Under the pieces are notes generated by a model that did no database searches, had not been told where the DNA came from, and saw only the letters and a list, made by a program, of their open reading frames with translations. 15,118 nucleotides of DNA from Ignavibacteria bacterium. Lineage in GTDB: Bacteria; Bacteroidota; Ignavibacteria; Tepidaquicellales; Tepidaquicellaceae. Where the stretch lies: NCBI GenBank assembly GCA_016704345.1, contig JADJAH010000023.1, positions 1 to 15,118 on the forward strand, in the 5' to 3' direction. Shown in pieces: positions 1 to 8,459 of the stretch (positions are counted from its first letter, which is position 1; the number at the start of each line of letters is the position of its first letter). The position numbers and the translations under genes were made by a program.

Positions 1-1748
1 GGTGAGCCTCAGGGCAAGGGATGATTCGCTGTACAGAATTTACAAGATCAATAAGAATGATGTTTCATCTTATGATTATCTTCATTGGCCGTTCAATCCA
101 GGGGCTTATGCGGATTCAGCTGGGAAAGCCGTTGCTGATGGGCGATCAGACAATGTTCTCATATACAGACGGCTATCCGGATACACGGAAACAATGCCGG
201 AAGACACGGCGCCTTTGAAGGCCTAGATACTTCAGACGAACTGGTGCTTTGCAAAAAACCGGGAACAATGAATGATCATCTATACCGAGTACAGAATGAT
301 CAACAGAGGAAATTTGCCTTGGACGAAGTGCTATTGGAAACTGGACTGATGACGACCTTTTGGTGATGCGACCGACGATGCTGTTGGGTGATACAACCTC
401 AATCTTGGATTCACTTACAACTTTGACAACAACGATCCCAATTATGGCTTCTTACCGCCAGCCGTAGGTTTTCAAATCATAGGGGACCGCCCTCTACAAT
501 CTCCGGAGATACTGCAAGATATTATGATCCTCCGGCAGCAATAATTTTGTTTAGAGACCCGGTTCAGGTTATCCGGAATGTCGTCATTTAATATGTACAC
601 GGGTGGTGACCAAGCGTTGGTGATCCATCGAATTATAGAGAGCTTACTTGAATTTACAGGGGATTTGAAAAGAACCGGCTTACCGTGGGTAAATCCGACA
701 AACGGTCAGGGTGACTAAGTTCGCTTTCAGCGGGGATCCCGAATCAATACGGGTTGGAATGAGATGAATAGCGGGACAGGAGATTGCTGCAGTCATTCGG
801 GCCATACACAATTAATCCCGGAGACACAATCAATTGTTGTTGCGCAACTTATTGCAAGAGGGGGTTCAAACAATCTCAATAGTGTTACCTCTCCCCAAAA
901 CCTCTGCAGGATAACGCGAGTTTTTCAATCAGAATTTTAATGTAAGGTTAACAACTCCAAAACCTGCTGTATCATCTTATGCACCGGGCAACAGCAAGAT
1001 CTATCTTGCATGGAATGACACTTGTGAAAGAGTCTCATTTCCCAACAAGCTTACCGGCGGCACATTCAATTTTCAGGGATACAACATCTACCGCATTCGC
1101 CCGAATACTGTTTATCCAAATAAGAGCGATACAATTCTTATCAAAACTTTCGATATAATAGATGGCATTAGAAATATTCGTGACAGTGTTTATGATAAAG
1201 AGTATCAGAATATTGTGTACGGAGTTGTTCAGAATGGAAGCGACAACGGTATTGCAAGGACAATTGAACTAACTAAAAGACACTCGCGAGCGGGGCAGAT
1301 TTTGTAAATGGAAGCGAATATAAGTTTGCAATTACAGCCTATTACTATGATCCTTCCGGCGGAATAAATTCACTGCAAAACTTCTGACATCTTCACTCAC
1401 TGAAAATATTATTAGAGTAATTCCGCAAGGTTTGCCCCGAAGCACAAATAAATTATGAGCGAAGCGATACAATCAGAACTGATCAAAGAGATCTTGCAGT
1501 AATGCCGACAGTAATAAGTCCGCTGCAATTGACAAGTGCGAAATATGTTTACGCTTTGGCGGAACAGATCAATTGCCTAGCTGGTCACTCGTAAAAACTA
1601 AGAATGGAATAACTACAACGATCTTTGAAAACATTTACGACCTCACCCGGAAGTCAGGATACTGCAAAGACCTTTGAAGGAATGATGATTATCAATCGGC
1701 TGATTAGAGATTCCGGAATAGTCAGAGACCCGGGAACTCCAATCTTTT
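1..1748 (+). pseudogene. Large T9SS-secreted protein, N-terminal and central part, multiply frameshifted and open at the left edge
   Basis: No single frame stays open, but successive pieces in different frames read as one protein. They include 'YDYLHWPFNPGAYADSAG' (about 71-124), 'YRMINRGNLPW' (about 290-323), 'FTYNFDNNDPNYGFLPPAVG' (about 410-470), 'WVNPTNGQG' (about 686-712), 'SIVVAQLIARGG' (about 832-868), and a long open stretch 957-1304 beginning 'PKPAVSSYAPGNSKIYLAW', which looks like a fibronectin-III-type start with a later 'FQGYNIYRI'. I recognise this order from long secreted T9SS proteins of Ignavibacteria-like genomes; their function is unknown. Moving between the pieces needs at least ten single-base indels. 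The last lies in the T run at 1744-1749, after which the frame is open to 2840. The start is outside the window. The breaks may be sequencing errors, since the pieces remain protein-like. Alternative: a genuinely decayed gene. Confidence 0.7.
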
Positions 1749-1886
1749 TACAGCGGTCGTTCTTCCAATCAATACGGTTGGTCATATGAACCTGCTGAGA
1801 ACAATTGGTTCGAAGGACCGGACACAACAGCAGTAAAGACAGCCAAAGTAATTACCAACAGGCAGTTTCAAAGCAGAAGCATCGGC

Positions 1887-2840
1887 ATGAGTTTTCCGAC
1901 CATTGGCAATTTTAAGAACACTGTAACAAGAATAAAAGCAAACAAGAAGACTCTTACACCTGTGGCCGGGCAAAATTCAATCCTGACCGGAGGTCCGCTC
2001 AGGAAGATACGGATAGAGTTCGGACAATTGTCGAAGTCATATAGGTTTGTACCAACAGATACAAATCTCACAAGCGCGCCTTATGGAAGTTATGCAGATG
2101 TGCCGTTCAGCGTATATGCAGTTGATGAGCTTGACTCAAGCAGCGGAACACCGAGACAGCTCAACACAGGTTTTTTAGATACTGACAACGACGGTTTATG
2201 GAATCCGGATACATCTGCATTGGGGAATTATCATTTCGTTTTAATCTTTGCATCAGACTATAATCCTTCACCACAGCAAGATTACATGACTAAGAACGTA
2301 ATGATAAACAGTTCTGTATCAGGATTTCCTTCACTTGATGTCATGTATGCCTGGCTTCCGAGGGCAAAGAAGAATGCTGACGGAACTTCGAAGACCTATA
2401 CGGCAGGAGACCGGCTGACTGTCTGGCCATACAGGATCACGAGTCCGGATTTTGTTCCCGGATATCCGGTAAAGTATTCATGGGAAGTTCAGGGAACTAC
2501 AGTCAGCAGTTCAGCAATAACTCCGGCAGAAATCGCAAGTATCAATGTCTTTCCAAATCCTTACTACGGCACATCAGAGCTTGAATATGATTCCGGCGGT
2601 GAGAAGTTCATCTACTTTTCAAATCTTCCTCTGCAAAGCAAGATCTACATCTACACACTTGACGGAATATTCGTGAAGCGAATTGACAGAGACAACAGCG
2701 ATCCGAACAGTTCGCTGCAGAAATGGGATCTAAAGAATTCAGACGGAAGTTTTGCTGCAAGCGGAATGTATATCGTGTTTGTAGATTGCGGAAGCGCGGG
2801 TGCGAAGACGCTGAAGATCGCAGTTTTTAAGAGCAATTGA
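1887..2840 (+). CDS. C-terminal part of the large T9SS protein, with type-A-like sorting domain
   Basis: This is the clean 3' part of the gene entering from the left. The frame is actually open from about 1749 ('SGRSSNQYGWSYEPAENNWF'), so ATG 1887 is only the first internal Met and probably not a true start; no ribosome site precedes it. Of the 317 residues, about 1-200 are a polar extracellular region with 'DTDNDGLWNPD' and 'HFVLIFASDYNPSPQQDY', and about 220-317 form a sorting domain: 'INVFPNPYYGTSELEY', 'KIYIYTLDGIFVKRI', 'AASGMYIVFV', ending 'KTLKIAVFKSN'. Such domains direct passage through the outer membrane by T9SS and are removed at or after the surface. The typical 'NPFN' is replaced by 'NPYY', a variant seen in this protein class. 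The stop is followed within 7 nt by the 7-bp repeat array. Role of the mature protein is unknown. Confidence 0.8.
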   Translation: MSFPTIGNFKNTVTRIKANKKTLTPVAGQNSILTGGPLRKIRIEFGQLSKSYRFVPTDTNLTSAPYGSYADVPFSVYAVDELDSSSGTPRQLNTGFLDTDNDGLWNPDTSALGNYHFVLIFASDYNPSPQQDYMTKNVMINSSVSGFPSLDVMYAWLPRAKKNADGTSKTYTAGDRLTVWPYRITSPDFVPGYPVKYSWEVQGTTVSSSAITPAEIASINVFPNPYYGTSELEYDSGGEKFIYFSNLPLQSKIYIYTLDGIFVKRIDRDNSDPNSSLQKWDLKNSDGSFAASGMYIVFVDCGSAGAKTLKIAVFKSN

Positions 2841-2846
2841 GAAAAC

Positions 2847-3070
2847 AATTAAGAATTAAGAATTAGGAATTAGGAATTAAGAATTAGAAGTGGAAAGTGG
2901 AAAATGGAGAATTGAAAATGGAAAGTGGGAGAGTGGAAAGTGGAGAGTGGAGAATGGAAAGTGGAGAGTGGAAAATGGAGAGTGGAAAATGGAAAGTGGA
3001 GAGTGAAAAATGGAGAATGGAGAGTGGAGAATGGAAAGTGGAAAATTGAAAATGGAAAATTGAAAATAGA
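2847..3070. repeat. Seven-bp-period purine-rich array, about 32 units
   Basis: Nearly uninterrupted 7-nt periodicity. The first units are AATTAAG/AATTAGG; later ones fit RARTKGA (for example AAGTGGA, GAGTGGA, AAATGGA, AAATTGA). Variation is confined to a few positions of the unit while the T and the final GA stay fixed. Because 7 is not a multiple of 3, the complementary strand reads as long spurious open frames rich in Phe, Ser, His and Pro. Three related arrays occur in this window (3821-3919, 12728-12817, 13494-13550). Confidence 0.9.
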
Positions 3071-3113
3071 GAGCGATGAAATTGATTACATCCACTAACA
3101 ACTGTGAGAAAAG

Positions 3114-3148
3114 CCCCTCTCCCTGAGGGAGAGGGGTTGGGGTGAGGG
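3114..3148. repeat. GC-rich palindrome overlapping a G-quadruplex motif
   Basis: The arms CCCCTCTCCCT (3114-3124) and AGGGAGAGGGG (3126-3136) are perfect inverted repeats around one base. The right arm continues into TTGGGGTGAGGG, so 3127-3148 holds four G tracts (3, 4, 4 and 3 G) separated by AGA, TT and TGA, a canonical G-quadruplex pattern. Similar 'CTCTCCCTGAGGGAGAG..TTGGGGTGAGGG' intergenic repeats are, from memory, found in many bacterial phyla. It sits about 250 bp before yjbQ and recurs at 12859-12891. Confidence 0.85.
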
Positions 3149-3298
3149 TGTAATGAATAGCATAGCACTCATCAAATCCGTAGTATAGTGTTGGGGTGAG
3201 GGTGTAATGAATAGCATAGCACTCATCAAATCCGTCGTACAGGGTTGGGGTGAGGGTGTAGTGAAAAGCAAAGCAACTATTTATCAGATACCAGGATT
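3137..3298. repeat. 54-bp tandem direct repeat, about three copies
   Basis: Units begin with TTGGGGTGAGGGTGTA at 3137, 3191 and 3245, giving an exact 54-bp spacing. Units 1 and 2 are nearly identical, differing at a few bases near their ends; unit 3 diverges after about 30 nt (TAGTGAAAAGCAAAGCAACT). A single diverged second unit can be seen at the equivalent place in cassette copy 2 (TTGGTGTGAGGCTGTAATGA, from about 12955). Contiguous units without spacers make a CRISPR array unlikely. Confidence 0.85.
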
Positions 3299-3397
3299 TC
3301 GTCAAATCTTTCATACAGGGTTTGAGACTTAAGCCAAGAATAATATCACTGAAAAGTTGCCTTCAAATTCTAATCTTATCTCTCAAACTCAACCACC

Positions 3398-3820
3398 ATG
3401 ATCATTCAAAAGGAATTCAAATTAAGATCTTACCCAAGAGGGTTTCATATCATCACAACGGAAGTTACAGATCAAATACCGGAACTTGGCAAAGTGAAAG
3501 CGGGTATTCTGCACTTGTTCATCAAGCACACGTCTGCTTCGCTGGCAATAAACGAGAATGCCGACCCTGATGTAAGAACGGATTTTGAAACACACTTCAA
3601 TGTCATGGTTCCTGAAAGTGGAAGACATTATCTGCATACAGCAGAAGGACCTGATGACATGACATCACACATTAAGGCTTCACTTCTTGGACAAAGCGTT
3701 ATCGTTCCGGTTACTGACGGCAGACTTAATCTCGGCACCTGGCAGGGGATCTATCTTTGTGAGCACAGGAATCATGGCGGGAGAAGAGAACTTGTACTGA
3801 CATTGATCGGAGAGAATTGA
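3398..3820 (+). CDS. yjbQ: YjbQ / UPF0047 family protein (copy 1, intact)
   Basis: The 140-residue product matches the usual length and motifs of the YjbQ family: 'GKVKAGILHLFIKHTSASL' (about 31-49), 'INENADPDVRTDFE' (51-64), 'HTAEGPDDMTSHIKASLLG' (79-97), 'RLNLGTWQGIYLCEHR' (108-123). Conserved His, Asp, Arg and Glu in these motifs line the pocket of the family's trimer. Family members are named secondary thiamine-phosphate synthase because E. coli YjbQ shows weak activity of this kind; the physiological role is unsettled. There is no signal peptide, so the protein is cytoplasmic, unlike its neighbours. ATG 3398 is the start because both copies align from there; no clear Shine-Dalgarno is present. 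The stop codon lies within the first unit of the following heptad array. A second, frameshifted copy is at 13070. Confidence 0.92.
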   Translation: MIIQKEFKLRSYPRGFHIITTEVTDQIPELGKVKAGILHLFIKHTSASLAINENADPDVRTDFETHFNVMVPESGRHYLHTAEGPDDMTSHIKASLLGQSVIVPVTDGRLNLGTWQGIYLCEHRNHGGRRELVLTLIGEN

Positions 3821-3919
3821 AAATTGAGAATTGAAAATTGAAAATTGAAAATTGAAAATGGAAAGTTGAAAATGAAAAGTGGAAAGTGGAAAGTGGAAAA
3901 TGGAAAATGGAAAATGGAA
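3821..3919. repeat. Seven-bp-period array downstream of yjbQ copy 1
   Basis: About 14 units of AAATTGA, GAATTGA, AAATGGA and AAGTGGA follow directly after the yjbQ stop; the stop itself is part of a GAATTGA unit. The same family as 2847-3070 and in the same orientation. It ends in a run of AAATGGA units shared with 13494-13550. Confidence 0.9.
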
Positions 3920-3989
3920 AGAGATGCCTCTTTCACCTCATTATGAGTTAAAATTGTTCCAGGATTGTCTGATTTTATAGAGTTTATTT
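3920..3989. repeat. 70-nt conserved tail of the cassette (copy 1)
   Basis: Starts AGAGATGCCTCTTTCACCTC and ends TATAGAGTTTATTT. It is identical base for base to 13551-13620, and identity runs 19 nt further left into the heptads (3901-3989 against 13532-13620). Copy 2 lies 43 nt before the S9 peptidase start, so it may contain promoter or leader sequence; copy 1 leads into non-coding DNA. Apart from a 5-bp palindrome around CTCATTATGAG I see no strong structure. Confidence 0.85.
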
Positions 3990-3995
3990 CCTGCC

Positions 3996-4068
3996 GCTGT
4001 TGGTCTTAGCCCGCATCAACAACATCTCCGATCTTGACATAAATTTTCCGGCGGGCGAGACCAACAGC
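3996..4068. repeat. Inverted repeat 1 of three in the intergenic region
   Basis: The left arm 3996-4014 (GCTGTTGGTCTTAGCCCGC) pairs with 4051-4068 (GCGGGCGAGACCAACAGC) except for one small internal mismatch or bulge, leaving a 36-nt loop. No T run follows, so it is not a typical rho-independent terminator. It could be a non-autonomous palindromic repeat. Confidence 0.85.
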
Positions 4069-4219
4069 TTACCCTAATCAACTGCACTCATCACTGCTCT
4101 CGTTTATAAATACAACTCTCGGCGTTTCCAATTTATGCCTTAAATTATATGCAGGTTTCGGTTACGAAGCTGGGGCTTTGTAACCAGAAGGAAGAGATCT
4201 TTGCTTTTGTTAAGGGTAA

Positions 4220-4302
4220 GTTGTTGGTGACCCAAAAGTTTGCGGGGGCTGTCATAAGAGAATCTCTTGCCAGAATTGCAAACTTTTGGGAACACCAACA
4301 AC
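4220..4302. repeat. Inverted repeat 2, long near-perfect hairpin
   Basis: The left arm 4220-4243 begins GTTGTTGGTG and ends CCCAAAAGTTTGC; the right arm 4278-4302 begins GCAAACTTTTGGG and ends CACCAACAAC. They pair over about 23 bp with a single bulge. The 34-nt loop contains a further palindrome AAGAGAATCTCTT. A 69-codon open frame (4149-4358) runs through the hairpin, but I do not regard it as a gene. Confidence 0.85.
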
Positions 4303-4310
4303 GGCGAAAA

Positions 4311-4392
4311 TCCCAAGCTGCCTGCCTGCCCGCAGAGAGGAGAAGATATTCACTTTAAGCAGGCGGGCCTGGTGCAGGCGGGGGGCTTGGGA
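4311..4392. repeat. Inverted repeat 3, GC-rich 'CCTGCCTGCC' element
   Basis: TCCCAAGC at 4311-4318 pairs with GCTTGGGA at 4385-4392. Inside are CCTGCCTGCCCGCAG (4321-4335) and the opposing GCAGGCGGGCCTGGTGCAGG (4359-4378). The same CCTGCCTGCC / GCAGGCGGGCCTG vocabulary and a nearby GAAGTCCTGA (4425-4434) recur in the element at 8677-8820, so the two belong to one repeat family. Confidence 0.75.
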
Positions 4393-4770
4393 ATGAAAGG
4401 TTAAATAGTTCTCGGACAGATTTGGAAGTCCTGACGCCATAATATAAAATGAATCCTCCGCTAATTTACTGAATGTGTATTTCTTCACCAACAGGTGAGG
4501 CAAGATTCCACACACTCCTTTCGGAAGCTTAATTATTGAGCAGGTATGCATGATTCAATAAGGCATGGTAATTGCATAAATTTAATGTGAATGTGTAGGA
4601 TGAAACGGAATTTTATGAATCAATGGAGTAACAAGCTGGTTTAATTTCCAAATCCGTCTCCCTGATATGTGGAGTGTTTGCCATACATTCAAATATAGTA
4701 TTCGTAGGAAGCGAAAATGATTTTGTTATGTAAAAAGAAACCTTAAAATGAAAAGTATCATGCCACAATT
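4393..4770. other. Intergenic stretch with no recognisable gene
   Basis: These 378 bases are AT-rich towards the right and precede the propeller gene. I found no open frame with protein-like composition, no tRNA-like fold and no clear terminator. A Bacteroidota-type promoter could lie here (TTTG at 4677-4680 with AT-rich sequence after), but the -7 match is poor and I do not call it. Confidence 0.5.
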
Positions 4771-6007
4771 ATGAAAAAAGTAATCTATCTCTTCATTCTT
4801 ATTAACATTATATCACTTCAAGCAGATGCTCAGTGGATTGCTCAGAACTCCGGCACGAATGAAAACCTCTACGATATTGAATTCCTTAACAACAGGATAG
4901 GCTGGGCGGTGGGTGATGCGGGAGTTGTGATTAAAACTACCGACGGTGGAACAAATTGGTTAAATGTAACAAATCCTTCAGGACAATATGGTGGGCTCTT
5001 ATGGAGTGTTTGGCCCGTTGATTCTGAAGTGGTTTATATTGTAGCTGGTTATGATTTTATAATGAAAACAAATAATGGTGGAGCCAATTGGAATATACTT
5101 AGCGGAAGACCAGGGTCAATCACAGCATTTATATCTGTTTATTTTTTAAACAGAGATACTGGTTGGTTTCTAGGTACAAATAAAGTCTTTCGAACGTATG
5201 ATGGAGGAAATACACTTGATTCTTTTTTTGCTCCCTGGTTTACCAACTCAGATATATATTTTAAAGATATTCGTAACGGAGTGTTTTGTGGTGACGGAAG
5301 AGTATTTAAATCGACAGACAGTGGTGAGAGCTGGCTAAATACACATGTTCCTGTTGGAGGAAGTTTCCCTATGTTTCAAAAGCTCGGAATTTTCGAAGAG
5401 AACATATGGATAGGAGGTGGGAATCCAAAAATATATAAAACGACTAATTTTGGAGATGACTGGTTTATTTGTGATTCGAGTTTAGGTGCCGTTAGTCTTA
5501 ATTTCACAAGTGAGAAAAATGGATATAATAGGAGGTGGATTAAATACTCTTTATAAAACAACAAATGGTGGTATAAATTTTTATAGACAGAAGACTGACT
5601 CTTCTAGCTTTGCATTCATATCATCAATTTCCTTCATTGACGGACTGACTGGATGGTATTGCTGTGCAGTAGGAAGAATTTATAAAACAACTACAGGTGG
5701 TCAGTGGATTACTAACATTGAGCTTAATTCTGCTGAAGTACCTGAAGCATTTGAGTTGCAACAGAACTATCCGAATCCGTTTAACAACTCTACAGAAATC
5801 GGATTCTCAATAAAGAACCACGGTCATTACAGGCTGGAGGTGTTTGACGTATTGGGACAATACGCGGACATAATATTCGACAGGGTAATTCTGCCCGGAG
5901 TTTACTCGGTCAGTTATGAAGCTTCAAATCTCAGTTCGGGAGTTTACTTCTACCGGCTGTATTCCAACGAATTACACAAAGCAAGAAAATTTGTTGTCAC
6001 GAAATGA
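4771..6007 (+). CDS. Secreted Ycf48/BNR-type beta-propeller protein with T9SS domain (paralog 1, one frameshift)
   Basis: Read as 4771 to about 5525 and then, after skipping one extra base near 5526, to 6007, the product is 411 residues, the same length as the intact paralog at 8924. Without correction it stops at 5556. Residues 1-20 are a signal peptide ending 'QADA', cleaved before Gln21. Seven propeller-blade motifs follow: 'KTTDGGTNW', 'KTNNGGANW', 'RTYDGGNTL', 'KSTDSGESW', 'KTTNFGDDW', 'KTTNGGINF' and 'KTTTGGQW', many preceded by 'GWaVG'-like strands. The last 85 or so residues are a type-A sorting domain: 'LQQNYPNPFNNSTEI', 'LEVFDVLGQ', 'NLSSGVYFYRLY', 'KFVVTK'. Ycf48-like folds are named for photosystem II assembly, but in secreted form are probably surface scaffolds; substrate unknown. 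It lies 93 bp before paralog 2 and may be co-transcribed with it. Confidence 0.85.
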
Positions 6008-6100
6008 TTCTTCGGATAGTAGTTGTTGTGAAGTAGATTCTAAAATTGAAAGACAGAGGAAACTTTTTTATTGTTTGGTTCACAAAATTAAAATCGTATT

Positions 6101-7344
6101 ATGAGAAAGAAGATTCTTTTGCTCCTAGTAGTTTTGAGTATGACCATCAGCAATAGTTACTCCCAATGGGTTCAGCAGACCTCGCCTGTTAATCACCACC
6201 TGACAAATGTGAGATTTGTGAATGAGAGAACTGGTTGGATAACTACATACAGCGGGTCGATTTTGAAAACAACAAATTCGGGAGCAAACTGGATAGTTCA
6301 GTATTCCATACCCGGGAAAAGAATGTTTGGACTGAGCGTAGTTGATTCGAATACTGTATATGTAGTCGGCTGGTTTCAAACGATTCTTAAGACTACTGAC
6401 TCCGGTGAGAACTGGGTTGAAATCAGCAACGGACCCTGGGGAACAGGGCACAGTTATGATGCCGTTTACTTTATTAATAAGGACACAGGATGGGTGAGCG
6501 GAACTGGACAGCTTGTCTTCAAGACAACAAACGGAGGTAAGACGTTTGATTCCGCAACGGTTAGTGGATTTTCATACGATATATATTTCAAGAATGCGAA
6601 TGAGGGTTTGGTTTGCGGACAAACTGCCGCAATGCACAGAACTACAGATGGCGGAAGGAGCTGGAACCCAATATATGTACCGGTTGGAACGCAATCCGCT
6701 GATTTCGGAAAACTCACATTTGTCGATGAAAATACCGGTTATACGCAAGGGGTTTCAAACGGAAAAGTATATAAGACAACAAATTTCGGTTTAACCTGGG
6801 ACAGTCTTACGAGAATACCAGAAGCAAGTTTTCTTTCATGCATATTTTTTCAAGCCCAAGCACCGGTTGGTCTTGCGGAGATCAAAACCAGTTGTATAAG
6901 ACTACAGACGCAGGAGTTACCTGGCGAAGGGAAAACACTTCCAATCTGACTCCATATGGAATTAGAGCAATTCATTTTATCTCTGATTCAATTGGCTGGT
7001 GTGTTGGTGATGTAGGGAAAATAGCTCATACTACAAACGGTGGATTGACGTTCATCAAATCTGCATTGAGCACCACGCCTGTGAATTTCTATCTCGAACA
7101 GAATTATCCAAACCCATTTAATCTACAGACAAGGATTTGGTACAAAATTGGAAAACCCGGTAAGTACAAGATGGAAATTTACAATATCATAGGCCAGATT
7201 CAGGAGACTTTGTTTGACGGTGTGAGAACTGCTGGTGATTACACAATAACTTATAATGCAGAGAGACTCACTTCGGGAATCTATTATTATGTTCTGAGTA
7301 GCGACAAAGAAATTCTAACAAAAAAATTTGTACTGACCAAATAG
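6101..7344 (+). CDS. Secreted Ycf48/BNR-type beta-propeller protein with T9SS domain (paralog 2, one frameshift)
   Basis: The frame from 6101 runs true to about 6844, where the T run at 6844-6849 seems to lack one T; the second part continues to 7344. Corrected length is 414 residues. A signal peptide (residues 1-21, ending 'SNSYS') precedes Gln22. The seven blade motifs are 'KTTNSGANW', 'KTTDSGENW', 'KTTNGGKTF', 'RTTDGGRSW', 'KTTNFGLTW', 'KTTDAGVTW' and 'HTTNGGLTF', in the same order of subtypes as the paralogs. The C-terminal sorting domain reads 'LEQNYPNPFNLQTRI', 'MEIYNIIGQ', 'RLTSGIYYYVL', 'KKFVLTK'. The homopolymer position of the break favours a sequencing error. Followed by the M6-like protease at 7503, matching the pair 8924/10209. 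Binding partner unknown. Confidence 0.85.
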
Positions 7345-7502
7345 TTAAGCATGAGCGATTATGATAAGAGCTACTTAGATACAATAAAATAGTCGTAACA
7401 TCATAGAGCAGAAAGAAGCTGACTAGAGTGCAATTCATTCTGCACAATCTAATCCTGCCATTCACTATTTCTTATTTATTCACACAAAATTTTTTAAGTA
7501 CA

Positions 7503-8459
7503 ATGAAAACAATAACGATATGGGCTCTGCTGATAATCCTCAGCATTGCTATGGCTCAATTTGCATTTTCACAAATTTACGATCCCGCTAACGGCTTTCA
7601 CTGCGAGGAAGACCTGGAAGAATATTTGATCGCAGGATATTCTCCTTCTTCTTCAGGCGGTTTTTTTAAGCCCGAAAGAACAAACAACTATCCCGGAACT
7701 AACAGTAACAGTGTATTCAGAATCTTAATCATTTTTGTGCAATTTGATAATGATACAATTGATGTGAACAATTCAAATTGGCCTTCCGGCAGCGCACCGG
7801 CTTATATTAATAATCTACTGGCAACAGACAGGTATAACGATTATGGGAGCAGTTGGTGGGAAGCTTACTCAGAATCAAACGCTAAGCTGAGTGACTACTG
7901 GATGGAACTTTCGAGAGGGAATCTCCATGTGACCGGAGAAGCGCATCATTTGACACTTGAGCATCCATGGTATTGGTATAATAGCAATGGAGGACTTGCT
8001 CAAATTAACACTGAGATTTATGATAGTCTGGATTTGAAGCTTGGCACACGATGGAGAGAATTTGACAATTGGGCTTACGAAGAAGGCACATATAAGTATC
8101 AACGGGATGGAAAGATTGACATGATGTATATTGTTTACAGAACCTGGAGAAATGTTGGAGTAACTCCCGGCAGCGCAGCAACTCTTTATACTTCAACTCA
8201 GGGTAATGAACATGTAACTGTAAGTAATGATACTATCGTTGCAGGTTTTGGCCAATTGGGTTCAGGTTGTACATTTACCCCGGGAGCGCCAGGAGGGATA
8301 GCTAGTCCGTTTTCGGCAGATAAATTTGCACCGCTGCAGGCGCACGAACTTGGACATTATCATTTCGGATGGTGTCACGCAAGATATGGAATTATGGCAG
8401 GAGGAGATTGCGGATTTTTCACAGGTGGTTCAAGGACGCCTTGGGAACAAAAAGCTTGA
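7503..8459 (+). CDS. Secreted M6-like zinc metalloprotease, truncated after the active site
   Basis: The 318-residue open frame begins with a signal peptide (1-23, 'AFS' before Gln24; cleavage before Gln19 is also possible). ATG 7503 is preferred over an in-frame GTG at 7428, which would put 25 residues ahead of the signal. The catalytic domain shares 'WWEAYSESNAKLSDYWMELS', 'RGNLHV', 'WYNSNGG' and 'DGKIDMMYIVYR' with the protease at 10209. Zinc site: 'HELGHYHFGWCH' (281-292), with His281, His285 and catalytic Glu282; 'GIMAGG' resembles the Met-containing turn of the M6 family. After 'TPWEQK' the frame breaks in an A run near 8449-8453 and stops at 8459. The homologue continues about 500 residues further to a T9SS domain, absent here. 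Either a pseudogene or a heavily mis-sequenced gene. No Shine-Dalgarno. Confidence 0.8.
   Translation: MKTITIWALLIILSIAMAQFAFSQIYDPANGFHCEEDLEEYLIAGYSPSSSGGFFKPERTNNYPGTNSNSVFRILIIFVQFDNDTIDVNNSNWPSGSAPAYINNLLATDRYNDYGSSWWEAYSESNAKLSDYWMELSRGNLHVTGEAHHLTLEHPWYWYNSNGGLAQINTEIYDSLDLKLGTRWREFDNWAYEEGTYKYQRDGKIDMMYIVYRTWRNVGVTPGSAATLYTSTQGNEHVTVSNDTIVAGFGQLGSGCTFTPGAPGGIASPFSADKFAPLQAHELGHYHFGWCHARYGIMAGGDCGFFTGGSRTPWEQKA

Larger units (their letters stand above)
2847..3989. repeat. Duplicated cassette, copy 1 (yjbQ with flanking repeats)
   Basis: This unit is repeated at 12728-13620. Shared parts in order: 7-bp-period array, a 'GATGAAATTGA.TACAT' stretch, GC-rich palindrome with G tracts, 'TAATGAATAGCA' and 'CAGATACCAG' blocks, the leader 'AAGAATAATATCACTG' through 'CTCTCAAACTCAAC', the yjbQ gene, another 7-bp array and a 70-nt tail. 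The flanking sequences differ: upstream are the ends of two unrelated T9SS genes, and homology stops exactly after 'GAGTTTATTT'. Copy 1 is longer mainly because of a larger heptad array and extra 54-bp repeats. The coding part differs by roughly 10% by eye. Confidence 0.85.

Noticed and set aside
3137..3298. Possible CRISPR array
   Set aside because: The 54-bp units are contiguous, with no unique spacers, no dyad repeat of CRISPR length and no cas genes nearby.
2877..3314. Long open frames on the complementary strand (Phe/Ser/His/Pro-rich)
   Set aside because: They are translations of the 7-bp array; since 7 is not divisible by 3 every frame gives a repetitive, stop-poor peptide. The same explains 12622-12915 on the minus strand.
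4149..4358. 69-codon + strand open frame
   Set aside because: It runs straight through two inverted repeats, has no ribosome site and no recognisable motif, and its composition follows the repeats.
4670..4700. Bacteroidota-type promoter (TTTG ... TAnnTTTG) before 4771
   Set aside because: A TTTG is present but the -7 element is only partly matched; similar chance matches are frequent in AT-rich DNA.
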